A stretch of 11,352 nt of DNA from Cyanobacteria bacterium OH_SFB_17 (GCA_023395735.1 JAEWYI010000100.1:1-11352), one strand, 5' to 3'; counted from the stretch's first letter, positions 1 to 6,213 are shown. Made by a program: numbers and translations. The notes: a model not told the origin generated them from the letters alone.

Positions 1-48
1 TTCCTCATTGATAACTAAATTTAATATTTTATTAATTATTTATTAAAA

Positions 49-70
49 GGTTCGAACTCGCTGAAATCAT
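49..70 (-). pseudogene. tRNA-Gly fragment (variable loop and T arm)
   Basis: Read on the minus strand, this stretch matches the variable loop and T arm of the intact tRNA-Gly at 284-358. It shares ATGAT, then TC, GCGAGTTCGA and CC, with one inserted base and a few substitutions. No acceptor stem, anticodon arm or D arm flanks it, and bases 1-48 are AT-rich without any tRNA block. It is best read as the remnant of another tRNA-Gly copy. The match is short, so chance or a different decayed tRNA cannot be excluded. Confidence 0.5.
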
Positions 71-81
71 GTCTATATAAC

Positions 82-109
82 AAAAAAGACGCTTAATTGC
101 GTCTTTTTT
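82..109 (-). terminator. Intrinsic terminator (bidirectional)
   Basis: An 11-bp perfect inverted repeat (82-92 with 99-109) surrounds a 6-base loop. Its arms are a run of A followed by GACGC, and GCGTC followed by a run of T, so it can terminate transcripts in either direction. On the minus strand it lies just after the acceptor-end fragment at 115-125. That is the same arrangement as the terminator after the intact tRNA-Gly. Confidence 0.75.
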
Positions 110-114
110 ATAAA

Positions 115-125
115 TGGAGCGGGAG
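115..125 (-). repeat. Duplicate of tRNA-Gly 3' end (acceptor strand plus CCA)
   Basis: The 11 bases are identical to 284-294, the 3' acceptor strand, discriminator and CCA of the intact tRNA-Gly. On the minus strand both copies are followed within a few bases by a hairpin terminator. No T arm precedes this copy, so it is not a working tRNA. It could be the relic of a tandem tRNA copy or an attachment-site duplication left by an element that once used the tRNA 3' end. Confidence 0.6.
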
Positions 126-250
126 CCAAGTAGGGACCTCATTTCTAAGGCTCACTTTATTCGCCAAGAACTGCGGTCAGCTCGGCTTAATTTGTTTGAA
201 ATAGCTAGGAATTGGATTTTGAAACGCAGGCCTCTTTAGTCCAAAACTCC
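126..250. other. Gene-free segment between tRNA fragment and terminator; possible decayed RNA gene
   Basis: This stretch is clearly less AT-rich than the sequence on either side. On the minus strand it can fold a hairpin at 186-163: GCCGAG pairs with CTTGGC, an inner CTG pairs with CAG, and one pair is G-U. That pair becomes A-C on the plus strand, which favours a minus-strand RNA. GAGCC at 123-127 can also pair with GGCTC at 149-153. On the plus strand, cctcttta at 231-238 could compete with the 5' arm of the terminator at 253-282. I recognise no RNA family here. Confidence 0.25.
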
Positions 251-252
251 AT

Positions 253-282
253 AAAAAAAGACCTCTAAAGAGGTCTTTTTTT
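253..282 (-). terminator. tRNA-Gly intrinsic terminator (bidirectional)
   Basis: Arms 253-265 and 270-282 form a 13-bp stem, a run of A/T plus GACCTC/GAGGTC, with a 4-base loop. It begins one base after the encoded CCA of the tRNA-Gly gene on the minus strand. Its symmetry lets it act on plus-strand transcripts as well. Confidence 0.85.
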
Positions 283-283
283 A

Positions 284-358
284 TGGAGCGGGAGACGAGG
301 CTCGAACTCGCGACATCATCCTTGGCAAGGATGCATTCTACCACTGAATTACTCCCGC
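284..358 (-). tRNA. tRNA-Gly (anticodon GCC)
   Basis: The 75-nt gene on the minus strand starts at 358. It has a 7-bp acceptor stem (GCGGGAG with CTCCCGC) and a D arm with ATTC/GAAT. The anticodon stem is CATCC/GGATG around a TTGCCAA loop, giving anticodon GCC at 326-324. A 5-base variable loop, a T arm GCGAG/CTCGT around TTCGAGC, discriminator T and an encoded CCA follow. All stems pair, with one G-T at the end of the T stem. It decodes GGC and GGU. It has its own promoter upstream (377-404) and a terminator directly downstream. Confidence 0.97.
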
Positions 359-376
359 ATAGTGCCCGTATCTTTT

Positions 377-404
377 ATTCTACTTCCTCAAGAAAAAAAT
401 GCAA
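377..404 (-). promoter_or_regulatory. Candidate promoter for tRNA-Gly
   Basis: On the minus strand a -35-like TTGCAT (404-399) and a -10-like TAGAAT (382-377) are separated by 16 bases. The tRNA 5' end follows 18 bases after the -10 box, which leaves room for a short leader removed by RNase P. The assignment rests on similarity to the sigma-70 consensus only. Confidence 0.5.
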
Positions 405-459
405 GAACTTTTTTCTGATTTTGTTCAAAAATTAGATATTGATTTTGAATGTGTTCTCT

Positions 460-488
460 CCAAGGCGCCCGCCAAGCGGGCGCTTTGG
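460..488. repeat. Orphan GC-rich hairpin between tRNA-Gly and dnaB
   Basis: An inverted repeat of 13 pairs with one G-T (460-472 with 476-488) surrounds a 3-base loop CAA. The core GCGCCCGC/GCGGGCGC is entirely G+C within very AT-rich sequence. No T-run follows on either strand and no gene ends nearby: the flanking genes both start away from it. It is therefore not an ordinary terminator. It could be a dispersed REP-like palindrome, a protein-binding site or an insulator. The rest of 359-631 holds only the two promoters and AT-rich sequence. Confidence 0.6.
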
Positions 489-580
489 AATAGCGTAAAC
501 AATAATTTCAAAAAATATTTCATTCAACGCCAATTTCTATTTCTTTAATTATTAACCTTTGTTTACCTATGCTTTAAATT

Positions 581-608
581 TTGGCACAATTGTATTAAAC
601 TGTATTTA
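581..608 (+). promoter_or_regulatory. Candidate promoter for dnaB
   Basis: TTGGCA (581-586) resembles a -35 box. TATTTA (603-608) after a 16-base spacer is a modest -10 box, and another AT-rich option, TATTAA, lies at 593-598. A start near 615 would leave a very short leader carrying the ribosome binding site GGAAAG at 620-625. Confidence 0.35.
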
Positions 609-631
609 ATAGTAAGTTTGGAAAGATTTAA

Positions 632-2008
632 ATGGCTACAAATTTTGTTAAAGAATCAGCAGGAAATTTAGTTCCTCAAAATATAGAGGCCGAAGAAGCG
701 GTCTTAGGCGCGATTTTGGTAAATCCTACAGTGATTACAAAAGTTGTAGAATTTCTGTCAGCCGAAAGCTTTTATAAGCCTGCGCACAGATACGTTTATG
801 AAGCAATGATTCAGTTGTTCAATCAGAACGACAGAATCGATATTGTTTCCGTTTCTGATGTCCTAAATCTTAATTCAAAGCTTGATATGATTGGCGGACG
901 TGCTTTTATAAATGATTTAAGTTTTAAGACAATTACAAGTGCAAACATTGAATACTATGCAAAAATTGTTCAAGAAAAAGCCATAAAGCGTTCTTTGATT
1001 AATGCTGGTTCCGAGATTGTTTCATTAGGTTATGACGTTAATCCCACCGATGATTCTTTGAATATGGCAGAAAAACTTATTTTCGACATCGCATCAAGAA
1101 AAGCGACAAAAGATATGTCGCATATTAAAGATTTGGTTTTAACAAGTTATGAAAAAATCGAATACCGATACAACCACAGAGATGAGTTGACAGGTATTCC
1201 CACAGGTTTTTATGAGCTTGATGAAATGACAAGCGGGCTTCAGCGTTCGGATTTGATTATCCTAGCTGCTCGTCCTTCGATGGGTAAAACAGCTTTTGCT
1301 TTGAATATTGCACAAAACGTTGCAATTAAAGCAAAAATCCCTGTTGCTATATTTTCTCTTGAGATGTCAAAAGAACAGTTGGTTCAGCGTATGCTTTGTT
1401 CAGAAGCAGAAGTCGACAGCCAAAAAATCAGAACAGGAAACATGCAAAGAAAAGACTGGGACAAACTCGCTTCAGCAATGAGTGATATTTCGGATGCTCC
1501 TGTATACATAGACGATACAGGCGGTTGTACCTTGACTGATATTCGTGCAAAATGCCGTCGTTTAATGATGGAAGAAAAACAGCTTGGGCTTATTGTTATC
1601 GACTATTTGCAACTTATGGAAGGTGTCGGAAAAGAAGACAGAATCCAGCAAATTTCTGCAATATCAAGAGGTTTGAAAACTCTTGCGCGTGAACTTGATG
1701 TTCCTGTAATCGCTCTTTCTCAGCTTTCCCGTGCGGTAGAGCAAAGAAAAGACAGACGTCCGATGCTTTCTGACTTGAGAGAATCAGGCGCGATTGAGCA
1801 GGATGCTGATATTGTTATGTTTATTTATCGTGATGATTATTATAACAGAGAAGAAGGCGACGATGATGCACCTAAAGCCACAGGCAAAGAAGGTAAGTCT
1901 GATATTATTATCGCAAAACAGAGAAACGGCCCTGTTGGCAGCGTTGAACTTCTTTTCCAATCAAATATTACGAAGTTCAAAAATCCAATAAAAACAGATA
2001 TTTTTTAA
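632..2008 (+). CDS. dnaB: Replicative DNA helicase DnaB
   Basis: This is the hexameric ATP-driven helicase that unwinds DNA ahead of the replication fork and recruits primase. The 458 residues have the usual two-domain plan and normal length. The N-terminal helical domain (about 14-115) opens with PQNIEAEEAVLGAIL. The RecA-like C-terminal domain (about 185-455) carries Walker A ARPSMGKT (213-220) and Walker B LIVIDYLQLM (320-329). It also has the SQLSRAVEQR motif (363-372), DLRESGAIEQDAD (381-393) and the KQRNGPVG segment (429-436) that holds the arginine finger in this family. The Walker A region is uninterrupted, so there is no intein, which is a common insertion in dnaB. The ATG start has GGAAAG six bases upstream. 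The gene appears to be a single transcription unit, with a hairpin terminator about 20 bases after the stop. Confidence 0.97.
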   Translation: MATNFVKESAGNLVPQNIEAEEAVLGAILVNPTVITKVVEFLSAESFYKPAHRYVYEAMIQLFNQNDRIDIVSVSDVLNLNSKLDMIGGRAFINDLSFKTITSANIEYYAKIVQEKAIKRSLINAGSEIVSLGYDVNPTDDSLNMAEKLIFDIASRKATKDMSHIKDLVLTSYEKIEYRYNHRDELTGIPTGFYELDEMTSGLQRSDLIILAARPSMGKTAFALNIAQNVAIKAKIPVAIFSLEMSKEQLVQRMLCSEAEVDSQKIRTGNMQRKDWDKLASAMSDISDAPVYIDDTGGCTLTDIRAKCRRLMMEEKQLGLIVIDYLQLMEGVGKEDRIQQISAISRGLKTLARELDVPVIALSQLSRAVEQRKDRRPMLSDLRESGAIEQDADIVMFIYRDDYYNREEGDDDAPKATGKEGKSDIIIAKQRNGPVGSVELLFQSNITKFKNPIKTDIF

Positions 2009-2028
2009 ATAATATATTTGAATTGTAG

Positions 2029-2062
2029 ACTGCTTCAATGTTTTTGACTTTGAAGCAGTTTT
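2029..2062 (+). terminator. Intrinsic terminator after dnaB
   Basis: ACTGCTTCAA (2029-2038) pairs perfectly with TTGAAGCAGT (2050-2059) across an 11-base loop, followed by TTT then A. The T-run is short, so termination may be only moderate. It separates dnaB from the typA promoter. Confidence 0.6.
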
Positions 2063-2120
2063 AAAATAGGTATTTATAAAAAAATATTTATCGATTTCTA
2101 AACATTCCGTTACACCCCTC

Positions 2121-2147
2121 TTGTCAAAAAAACATATTTGTTATAAA
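2121..2147 (+). promoter_or_regulatory. Candidate promoter for the typA leader and typA
   Basis: TTGTCA (2121-2126) and TATAAA (2142-2147) match sigma-70 boxes well, with a 15-base spacer that is slightly short. The predicted start at about 2153-2155 falls inside the inverted repeat 2152-2170. The transcript would carry a leader of about 110 nt before typA. Confidence 0.5.
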
Positions 2148-2151
2148 ATTC

Positions 2152-2170
2152 AAGTGTATAAACTACACTT
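2152..2170 (+). promoter_or_regulatory. Inverted repeat at the predicted typA transcription start
   Basis: AAGTGTA (2152-2158) and TACACTT (2164-2170) form a perfect 7-bp inverted repeat around TAAAC. It sits immediately downstream of the predicted -10 box. It could be an operator that blocks RNA polymerase or a 5'-end hairpin in the mRNA. T residues follow the second arm, but a terminator this close to the start seems unlikely. Confidence 0.4.
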
Positions 2171-2194
2171 TTAATTCATTAGAAGGGAAAATTA

Positions 2195-2281
2195 GTGAGT
2201 TATGATGTAGCAGGAAGTATGAATTTAGATTTACCCCAAGAGAATAGAATAATAAGTAGAAAAAATAATGAACAAAAATGA
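2195..2281 (+). CDS. Possible 28-codon leader peptide overlapping typA
   Basis: A GTG start preceded seven bases upstream by AGAAGGG (2181-2187) opens a 28-codon frame. The peptide begins MSYDVAGSMNLD and ends RKNNEQK. It stops at TGA 2279-2281, which is 14 bases inside typA and in a different frame. The SD here is clearly better than anything in front of the typA ATG, so ribosomes loaded here could be coupled into typA. The peptide has no membrane segment, no run of one amino acid suggesting classical attenuation, and no family I know. A later in-frame ATG (codon 9) is a weaker start option. The alternative is that this is only leader RNA whose SD occurs by chance. Confidence 0.45.
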   Translation: MSYDVAGSMNLDLPQENRIISRKNNEQK

Positions 2282-4061
2282 AAAACTGCGAAATATTGCA
2301 ATAATAGCCCACGTAGACCACGGAAAAACAACATTAGTTGACTGCATGCTTAAACAAGGCGGTGTTTTTAGAGACAACCAAGTTGTACAAGAACGTGTTT
2401 TGGACAGTAATGATTTAGAGAGAGAAAGAGGGATTACAATCCTTTCTAAAAATATCTCGATTAATTATAAAGACACTAAAATAAACGTTGTGGACACTCC
2501 AGGTCACGCGGATTTTGGTGGTGAAGTTGAGCGTGTTTTAGGTATGGTTGACGGTGCGCTTCTTATTGTAGATGCTGCAGAAGGACCTATGCCACAAACA
2601 AGATTTGTTCTTTCAAAGGCGTTGGAGCTTGGTATAAGAATTGTTGTTGTTATAAACAAAATCGACAAGCCTGCTGCTGAACCTTTGACTGCTTTAGATA
2701 AAGTTTTTGATCTTTTCACAGAGTTGACAGACAGAGAAGATTTGATAGATTTCCCTTTCATTTTTGCAAGCAGCCTTGGCGGTTATGCTATAAATGAATT
2801 GGATGATGAAAAAAATGATATAACTCCGCTTTTGGATTGTATCTTGGAACACATACAACCTCCTTGTGGGGATGCTGATAAGCCGCTTCAATTCCAAGCG
2901 ACAACACTTGATTATAATGAGTATGTCGGAAGAATTGTGATAGGGCGTGTGGTTAACGGTAGAATAAAATCTCAAGACCAAGTCTGTGTTATGAAAGCAG
3001 ACGGCTCACAAGAACGCGGCAAAATTACAAAATTATTCGGATTTAAGGACTTAGGCAGGGTTGAAATAGAAGAAGCCGAAGCAGGCGATATCGTTGGTGT
3101 CGCCGGGTTCTCAGACATTCAGATCGGCGAAACCATTTGCCCTTTAACAAACCCTGTCGCTCTTCCTTTAATTCATGTAGATGAACCTACGTTGCAGATG
3201 AATTTTTCTGTAAACGACAGCCCTTTTGCAGGTACAGAAGGCAAGTTTGTTACTTCACGTCAATTGAGAAAAAGATTGTACATGGAGCTTGAAAAAAACG
3301 TAAGCATGAAGGTTGAAGATACTGATAGTACAGATGTTTTCAGAGTAAGCGGTAGAGGCGAACTCCATTTAGGCATTCTGATTGAAACAATGCGTCGTGA
3401 GGGGTATGAATTTCAGGTTTCAAAACCGGAAGTTATTTTCAAGACTGTTAATGGCGCTCAACACGAACCTTATGAGAATCTTATAATCGATGTTCCTGAA
3501 GAATATGCAGGAAGCTGTATTGATAAATTGTCTCAAAGAAAAGGCGAAATGTTGGAAATGAGCGTTTCCAGCAATAGAACAAATTTGAGATTTTCAATTC
3601 CTGCTCGTGGACTAATCGGATTCAGAAGTGAATTTATCAGAATGACACGCGGCGACGGAATTATGTATCATACTTTTGAAGATTACAAACCTTTTGCAGG
3701 TGAGATTCCAAGACAAAGAAGCGGATCTTTGATTGCTCTTGAGCAAGGAGAGGCTATTCCTTACGCGTTGGCTCAGTTTGAAGACAGAGGCGTTTTCTTT
3801 ATTACGCCAAAAACAAAAGTTTATAGAGGCATGATTATCGGTGAATGTAATCGTCCTCAAGATATCGCAGTAAATATATGTAAAACTAAAAAATTGACAA
3901 ATATGAGAACAGCAACAGCTGATGTCATGGTTACTCTTCAATCCAGCAAAAATATGTCGCTTGAAGATTGTATGGAATATATTGCAGAAGATGAATTGGT
4001 GGAAATCACACCTGAAAATATCAGAATAAGAAAAGCCGAGTTGGGCAAGAAAATATTTTAA
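2268..4061 (+). CDS. typA: Ribosome-associated translational GTPase TypA/BipA
   Basis: This EF-G-like GTPase binds the ribosome and helps ribosome assembly and growth under cold or other stress. At 597 residues it has normal family length. The G domain carries G1 AHVDHGKT (14-21), the switch I RGIT (54-57), G3 DTPGH (76-80), G4 NKID (130-133) and a G5-like ASSL (167-170). Beta-barrel domain II (about 205-295) and the EF-G-like domains III and V follow. The conserved C-terminal region includes RGLIGFRSEF (447-456) and PRQRSGSLIA (481-490). Sequence blocks such as LGMVDGALLIVDAAEGPMPQ look cyanobacterial. The start fits the family, since homologues begin just before LRNIAIIAHVDHGK. No good SD precedes this ATG, which fits coupling to the overlapping leader frame. 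There is no clear terminator before the next gene, 49 bp downstream. Confidence 0.96.
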   Translation: MNKNEKLRNIAIIAHVDHGKTTLVDCMLKQGGVFRDNQVVQERVLDSNDLERERGITILSKNISINYKDTKINVVDTPGHADFGGEVERVLGMVDGALLIVDAAEGPMPQTRFVLSKALELGIRIVVVINKIDKPAAEPLTALDKVFDLFTELTDREDLIDFPFIFASSLGGYAINELDDEKNDITPLLDCILEHIQPPCGDADKPLQFQATTLDYNEYVGRIVIGRVVNGRIKSQDQVCVMKADGSQERGKITKLFGFKDLGRVEIEEAEAGDIVGVAGFSDIQIGETICPLTNPVALPLIHVDEPTLQMNFSVNDSPFAGTEGKFVTSRQLRKRLYMELEKNVSMKVEDTDSTDVFRVSGRGELHLGILIETMRREGYEFQVSKPEVIFKTVNGAQHEPYENLIIDVPEEYAGSCIDKLSQRKGEMLEMSVSSNRTNLRFSIPARGLIGFRSEFIRMTRGDGIMYHTFEDYKPFAGEIPRQRSGSLIALEQGEAIPYALAQFEDRGVFFITPKTKVYRGMIIGECNRPQDIAVNICKTKKLTNMRTATADVMVTLQSSKNMSLEDCMEYIAEDELVEITPENIRIRKAELGKKIF

Positions 4062-4096
4062 TTATTTCAGGCAATAAATTAGATTCTTTTGTTTTA

Positions 4097-4102
4097 TATA
4101 AT
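4097..4102 (+). promoter_or_regulatory. Perfect -10 box next to the start codon of the next gene
   Basis: TATAAT lies eight bases before the ATG at 4111. A transcript starting 7-9 bases downstream of it would begin at or within two bases of the start codon. No convincing -35 box is visible at the right distance, and no SD precedes the ATG. Read-through from typA is the alternative way of expressing this gene. Confidence 0.4.
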
Positions 4103-4110
4103 ATAGTGAT

Positions 4111-4878
4111 ATGAACAGTGTGAATTTTAAATCGTTACATAACCAGTTTGAAGTTGACGGTACAGTTGATTACAAGCCGTCAAATCATACAGTGCAGACA
4201 CCTTCTTATATAAAGCAAAAGCTTCATGACAAAAGGGTGGATGAATTTTTTCATACCGATTTTAGCGCTCCAAAACACAGAACAAGCATAAGTGCAATGA
4301 TAGGTTCTGTTGTGGGTGTTTTTGCCCCGCTTCTTATAATGGCTAAAAAAAGAAATCCTAATATAAAGTTAAGTACGTTTAAAGGTTTTAAGGAAGCAAT
4401 AAACGTTCATTATGGACTCAAAGAAATTCTTGCGACAGGCTTGGGTGGTGTTGCAGGCGGTCTTACAGGTGGACTTTTGGACAAAAAAGAACATAACAAG
4501 CTTGATAAAATAGAAGAAGGTGTTTTTCAGACAATGAACGTTTCTTTCCCTGCAATATTGGTTAATGAGGGAATGAAGCTAAGCAAAAAAGTTAAATTTT
4601 TAAATAATATTCCTGCAAAAATTGCTATTGCGGCAGGTGGAATTTTAGCTGGAGCAAGTGCGGCTGTTGGAATCACAAACAAATTAGACGATAAATTTTT
4701 TGATAAATACAATAAAGATCCCGAGAGGAAATTCAGGAAAAAGGATTTGATTGTTCACATTGATGATGTTTTCGGTACTTTTGTTTTGGCAAAATTCCCG
4801 TTTGCTGACAAATTGCATGTCGAAAAAATACTTCCTGTAATATTTGCTTGGAGTGGCTATCACGTTGGTGAAAGTTAA
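4111..4878 (+). CDS. Unknown multi-pass membrane protein
   Basis: I do not recognise this 255-residue protein. About 55 polar residues come first, including VNFKSL at 4-9 and QTPSYIKQK at 29-37. Hydrophobic segments then follow at about 57-78, 104-123 (very Gly-rich: LGGVAGGLTGG), 138-155, 168-190 (Ala/Gly-rich) and 232-248. The loops between are basic or charged, for example MAKKRNPNIK and KYNKDPERKFRKK. The Gly/Ala patterning suggests closely packed helix hairpins in the membrane. No enzyme motif or signal peptide is visible. An in-frame stop at 4099-4101 makes the ATG the first possible start, and it has no SD. The gene follows typA by 49 bp on the same strand. Its N-terminal plan resembles the proteins at 6235-7149 and 9758-11218. 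It is probably lineage-specific. Confidence 0.75.
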   Translation: MNSVNFKSLHNQFEVDGTVDYKPSNHTVQTPSYIKQKLHDKRVDEFFHTDFSAPKHRTSISAMIGSVVGVFAPLLIMAKKRNPNIKLSTFKGFKEAINVHYGLKEILATGLGGVAGGLTGGLLDKKEHNKLDKIEEGVFQTMNVSFPAILVNEGMKLSKKVKFLNNIPAKIAIAAGGILAGASAAVGITNKLDDKFFDKYNKDPERKFRKKDLIVHIDDVFGTFVLAKFPFADKLHVEKILPVIFAWSGYHVGES

Positions 4879-4983
4879 TTTTGCAAAATTTAAATAGCTA
4901 AATTTAGTAGCTCTTCAGCAGTGTTCCAATATTTTTTATAACAAATTTCTTACAATTTCTGTTAAATCAGAAAGATTTGTATT

Positions 4984-4995
4984 GACCATATGGTC
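4984..4995. promoter_or_regulatory. 12-bp perfect palindrome upstream of the AMIN-like gene
   Basis: GACCATATGGTC is a perfect palindrome, and after one mismatched pair the symmetry continues for a few A/T bases on each side. It ends ten bases before the -35-like TTGACC (5006-5011) of the next gene. That position suits an activator or repressor site. The rest of the 4879-5083 gap is AT-rich, with a weak broken inverted repeat at 4941-4980 and no clear terminator. Confidence 0.4.
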
Positions 4996-5005
4996 TATAT
5001 AAACT

Positions 5006-5032
5006 TTGACCCCAAGATTGATGTTTCATAAA
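5006..5032 (+). promoter_or_regulatory. Candidate promoter for the AMIN-like gene
   Basis: TTGACC (5006-5011) is close to the -35 consensus. CATAAA (5027-5032) follows after 15 bases, or ATAAAA after 16. The predicted leader of about 45 nt contains the SD AGGGAG at 5071-5076. Confidence 0.45.
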
Positions 5033-5083
5033 ACAAAAAAAGGTATGCTTATATCGTAAGGTTGAGTAACAGGGAGTAGGGAA

Positions 5084-6193
5084 TTGAGTAAGTTTAAGAT
5101 TATATTTTTAATATTGGCAATAGCAATGAATATTAAATGCTGCTTTGCATCTGACAATGTTTTACAAGCTATCCAAATTAACGGTGTAAAAGACAGCTAC
5201 AACATCATCTTAAAATCAGATGATACGGCTGAACTTCAAAAAACGGTTCAGGCTCCTGATAAAATTATTCTAACTCTAAAAGGTATTAGAGCGTCTAAAA
5301 CAATAAACACGATTTACAACAACACATCAAGTATCGACAGTGTTGTGGTTGAACCTACTGGCGAAGACTCTGTTAAAATACTTGTTCAAGGCCAAAACGT
5401 CGGGGTTGCAGAGGTTAACTTTGATTCTTTAAAAACTCCTCTTGGGGTTTTGTCAAATGAAGGCCAAGCTTCATCAAAAGCTAATGGTGAACTTGTTTTG
5501 AGTAAGCCTGTTGATGCTTACACTCCTGTGTACAATCAAGGGCTTGATGAAGAAGATTTAGGGTTTTCTTTGGATGGATTTTCTATCCCTGAAATTTTGA
5601 CAAAAATATTAAAAAGCGAAAAATTAAGCTGGTTAGCTGCTTGCGGATTATTGATTATGTTTATTCTTACAGGAATTAAATCTGTAAAAGGAAAAGACGA
5701 CGAAATCCAAGTCGGACTTTCTCAAAGCTTAAAAGAAAGAGAAGTTGAATTATACAAAGGTCTTGGCGGGCTCAACATTGAACTTCCTGAACCTCCAATG
5801 GCTGCAAAAAACGGTATGTCTGTTCAAAAGACAAATGCTTCAGGCTCAAGTTACGGGATAAAAGCTTATCAAGATGGGATGAGAAGCCCTTATGTGTCTT
5901 CAGAAATCCAAAGACCAAAAGTAAGCCAAAGACCAAAAATGTCAGCACCACAAAGCTCAAATGCAATCAATACAAGGCTTTCATCAGCGAAGTTGAACCA
6001 AGGCTCTATGACAATGACTATGCCAAAAACAGCTGCTGTACCAAGACAATCAGCTGCAAAAGCAAAAACAACAAATATCGACAGCATTAAATTTTTAGAA
6101 TCTATGACAAAAATTTATGAAAAAAACGGGCGTACTGATCTTGCCCAAGGACTTAAAGCGAACATGAAAAAAGCCAAGTTAAACTTGGTATAA
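5084..6193 (+). CDS. Exported AMIN-like domain protein with a transmembrane segment
   Basis: The 369-residue protein starts with a signal peptide (basic SKFK, hydrophobic IIFLILAIAM, likely cleavage after A22). Residues 26-118 are beta-rich and look like an AMIN domain: IQINGVKDSYNIIL, then KIILTLKGIR, then SVKILVQGQNV. AMIN domains bind the cell wall or place proteins in the envelope, as in AmiC and PilQ. A single membrane helix lies at about 182-199 (LSWLAACGLLIMFILTG). After it comes a Pro/Ser/Lys/Gln-rich linker with a SQRPK-type repeat (276-286) and a short charged C-terminal helix (331-364). No amidase or secretin domain is attached. If the AMIN part is outside, the tail is cytoplasmic. 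The start is TTG with AGGGAG seven bases upstream; an in-frame stop at 5063-5065 and the signal peptide support it. A strong terminator follows. Confidence 0.7.
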   Translation: MSKFKIIFLILAIAMNIKCCFASDNVLQAIQINGVKDSYNIILKSDDTAELQKTVQAPDKIILTLKGIRASKTINTIYNNTSSIDSVVVEPTGEDSVKILVQGQNVGVAEVNFDSLKTPLGVLSNEGQASSKANGELVLSKPVDAYTPVYNQGLDEEDLGFSLDGFSIPEILTKILKSEKLSWLAACGLLIMFILTGIKSVKGKDDEIQVGLSQSLKEREVELYKGLGGLNIELPEPPMAAKNGMSVQKTNASGSSYGIKAYQDGMRSPYVSSEIQRPKVSQRPKMSAPQSSNAINTRLSSAKLNQGSMTMTMPKTAAVPRQSAAKAKTTNIDSIKFLESMTKIYEKNGRTDLAQGLKANMKKAKLNLV

Positions 6194-6213
6194 AAATACT
6201 CAACATATTAATC

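Noticed and set aside
114..239. Plus-strand 41-codon open frame starting with ATG in the tRNA-end repeat
   Set aside because: It begins inside the antisense of a tRNA 3' end, directly after a terminator, with no SD. Spurious frames of this kind are common next to tRNA genes.
115..250. 5S rRNA, tmRNA, SRP RNA or 6S RNA
   Set aside because: I looked for the conserved cores of these RNAs on both strands and found only a trivial resemblance (agtaggga) to the 5S 3' region.
205..252. Minus-strand 15-codon frame just after the tRNA terminator
   Set aside because: The ATG adjoins the T-run of the terminator, there is no SD, and the frame is too short to support.
391..416. A/T inverted repeat (agaaaaaa with ttttttct) upstream of tRNA-Gly
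   Set aside because: It is only weakly pairing A/T bases, overlaps the predicted promoter, and is expected by chance in this composition.
3612..3941. 109-codon minus-strand frame inside typA
   Set aside because: It is antisense to a conserved core of TypA, with no recognisable protein features.
4941..4980. Broken inverted repeat after the multi-pass membrane gene
   Set aside because: Two 6-bp stems are separated by unequal loops with no T-run. It is too weak to call a terminator.
5045..5059. ATG with a four-codon frame in the leader of the AMIN-like gene
   Set aside because: It is too short to judge, and the nearby AAAGG is too close to the ATG to be a convincing SD.
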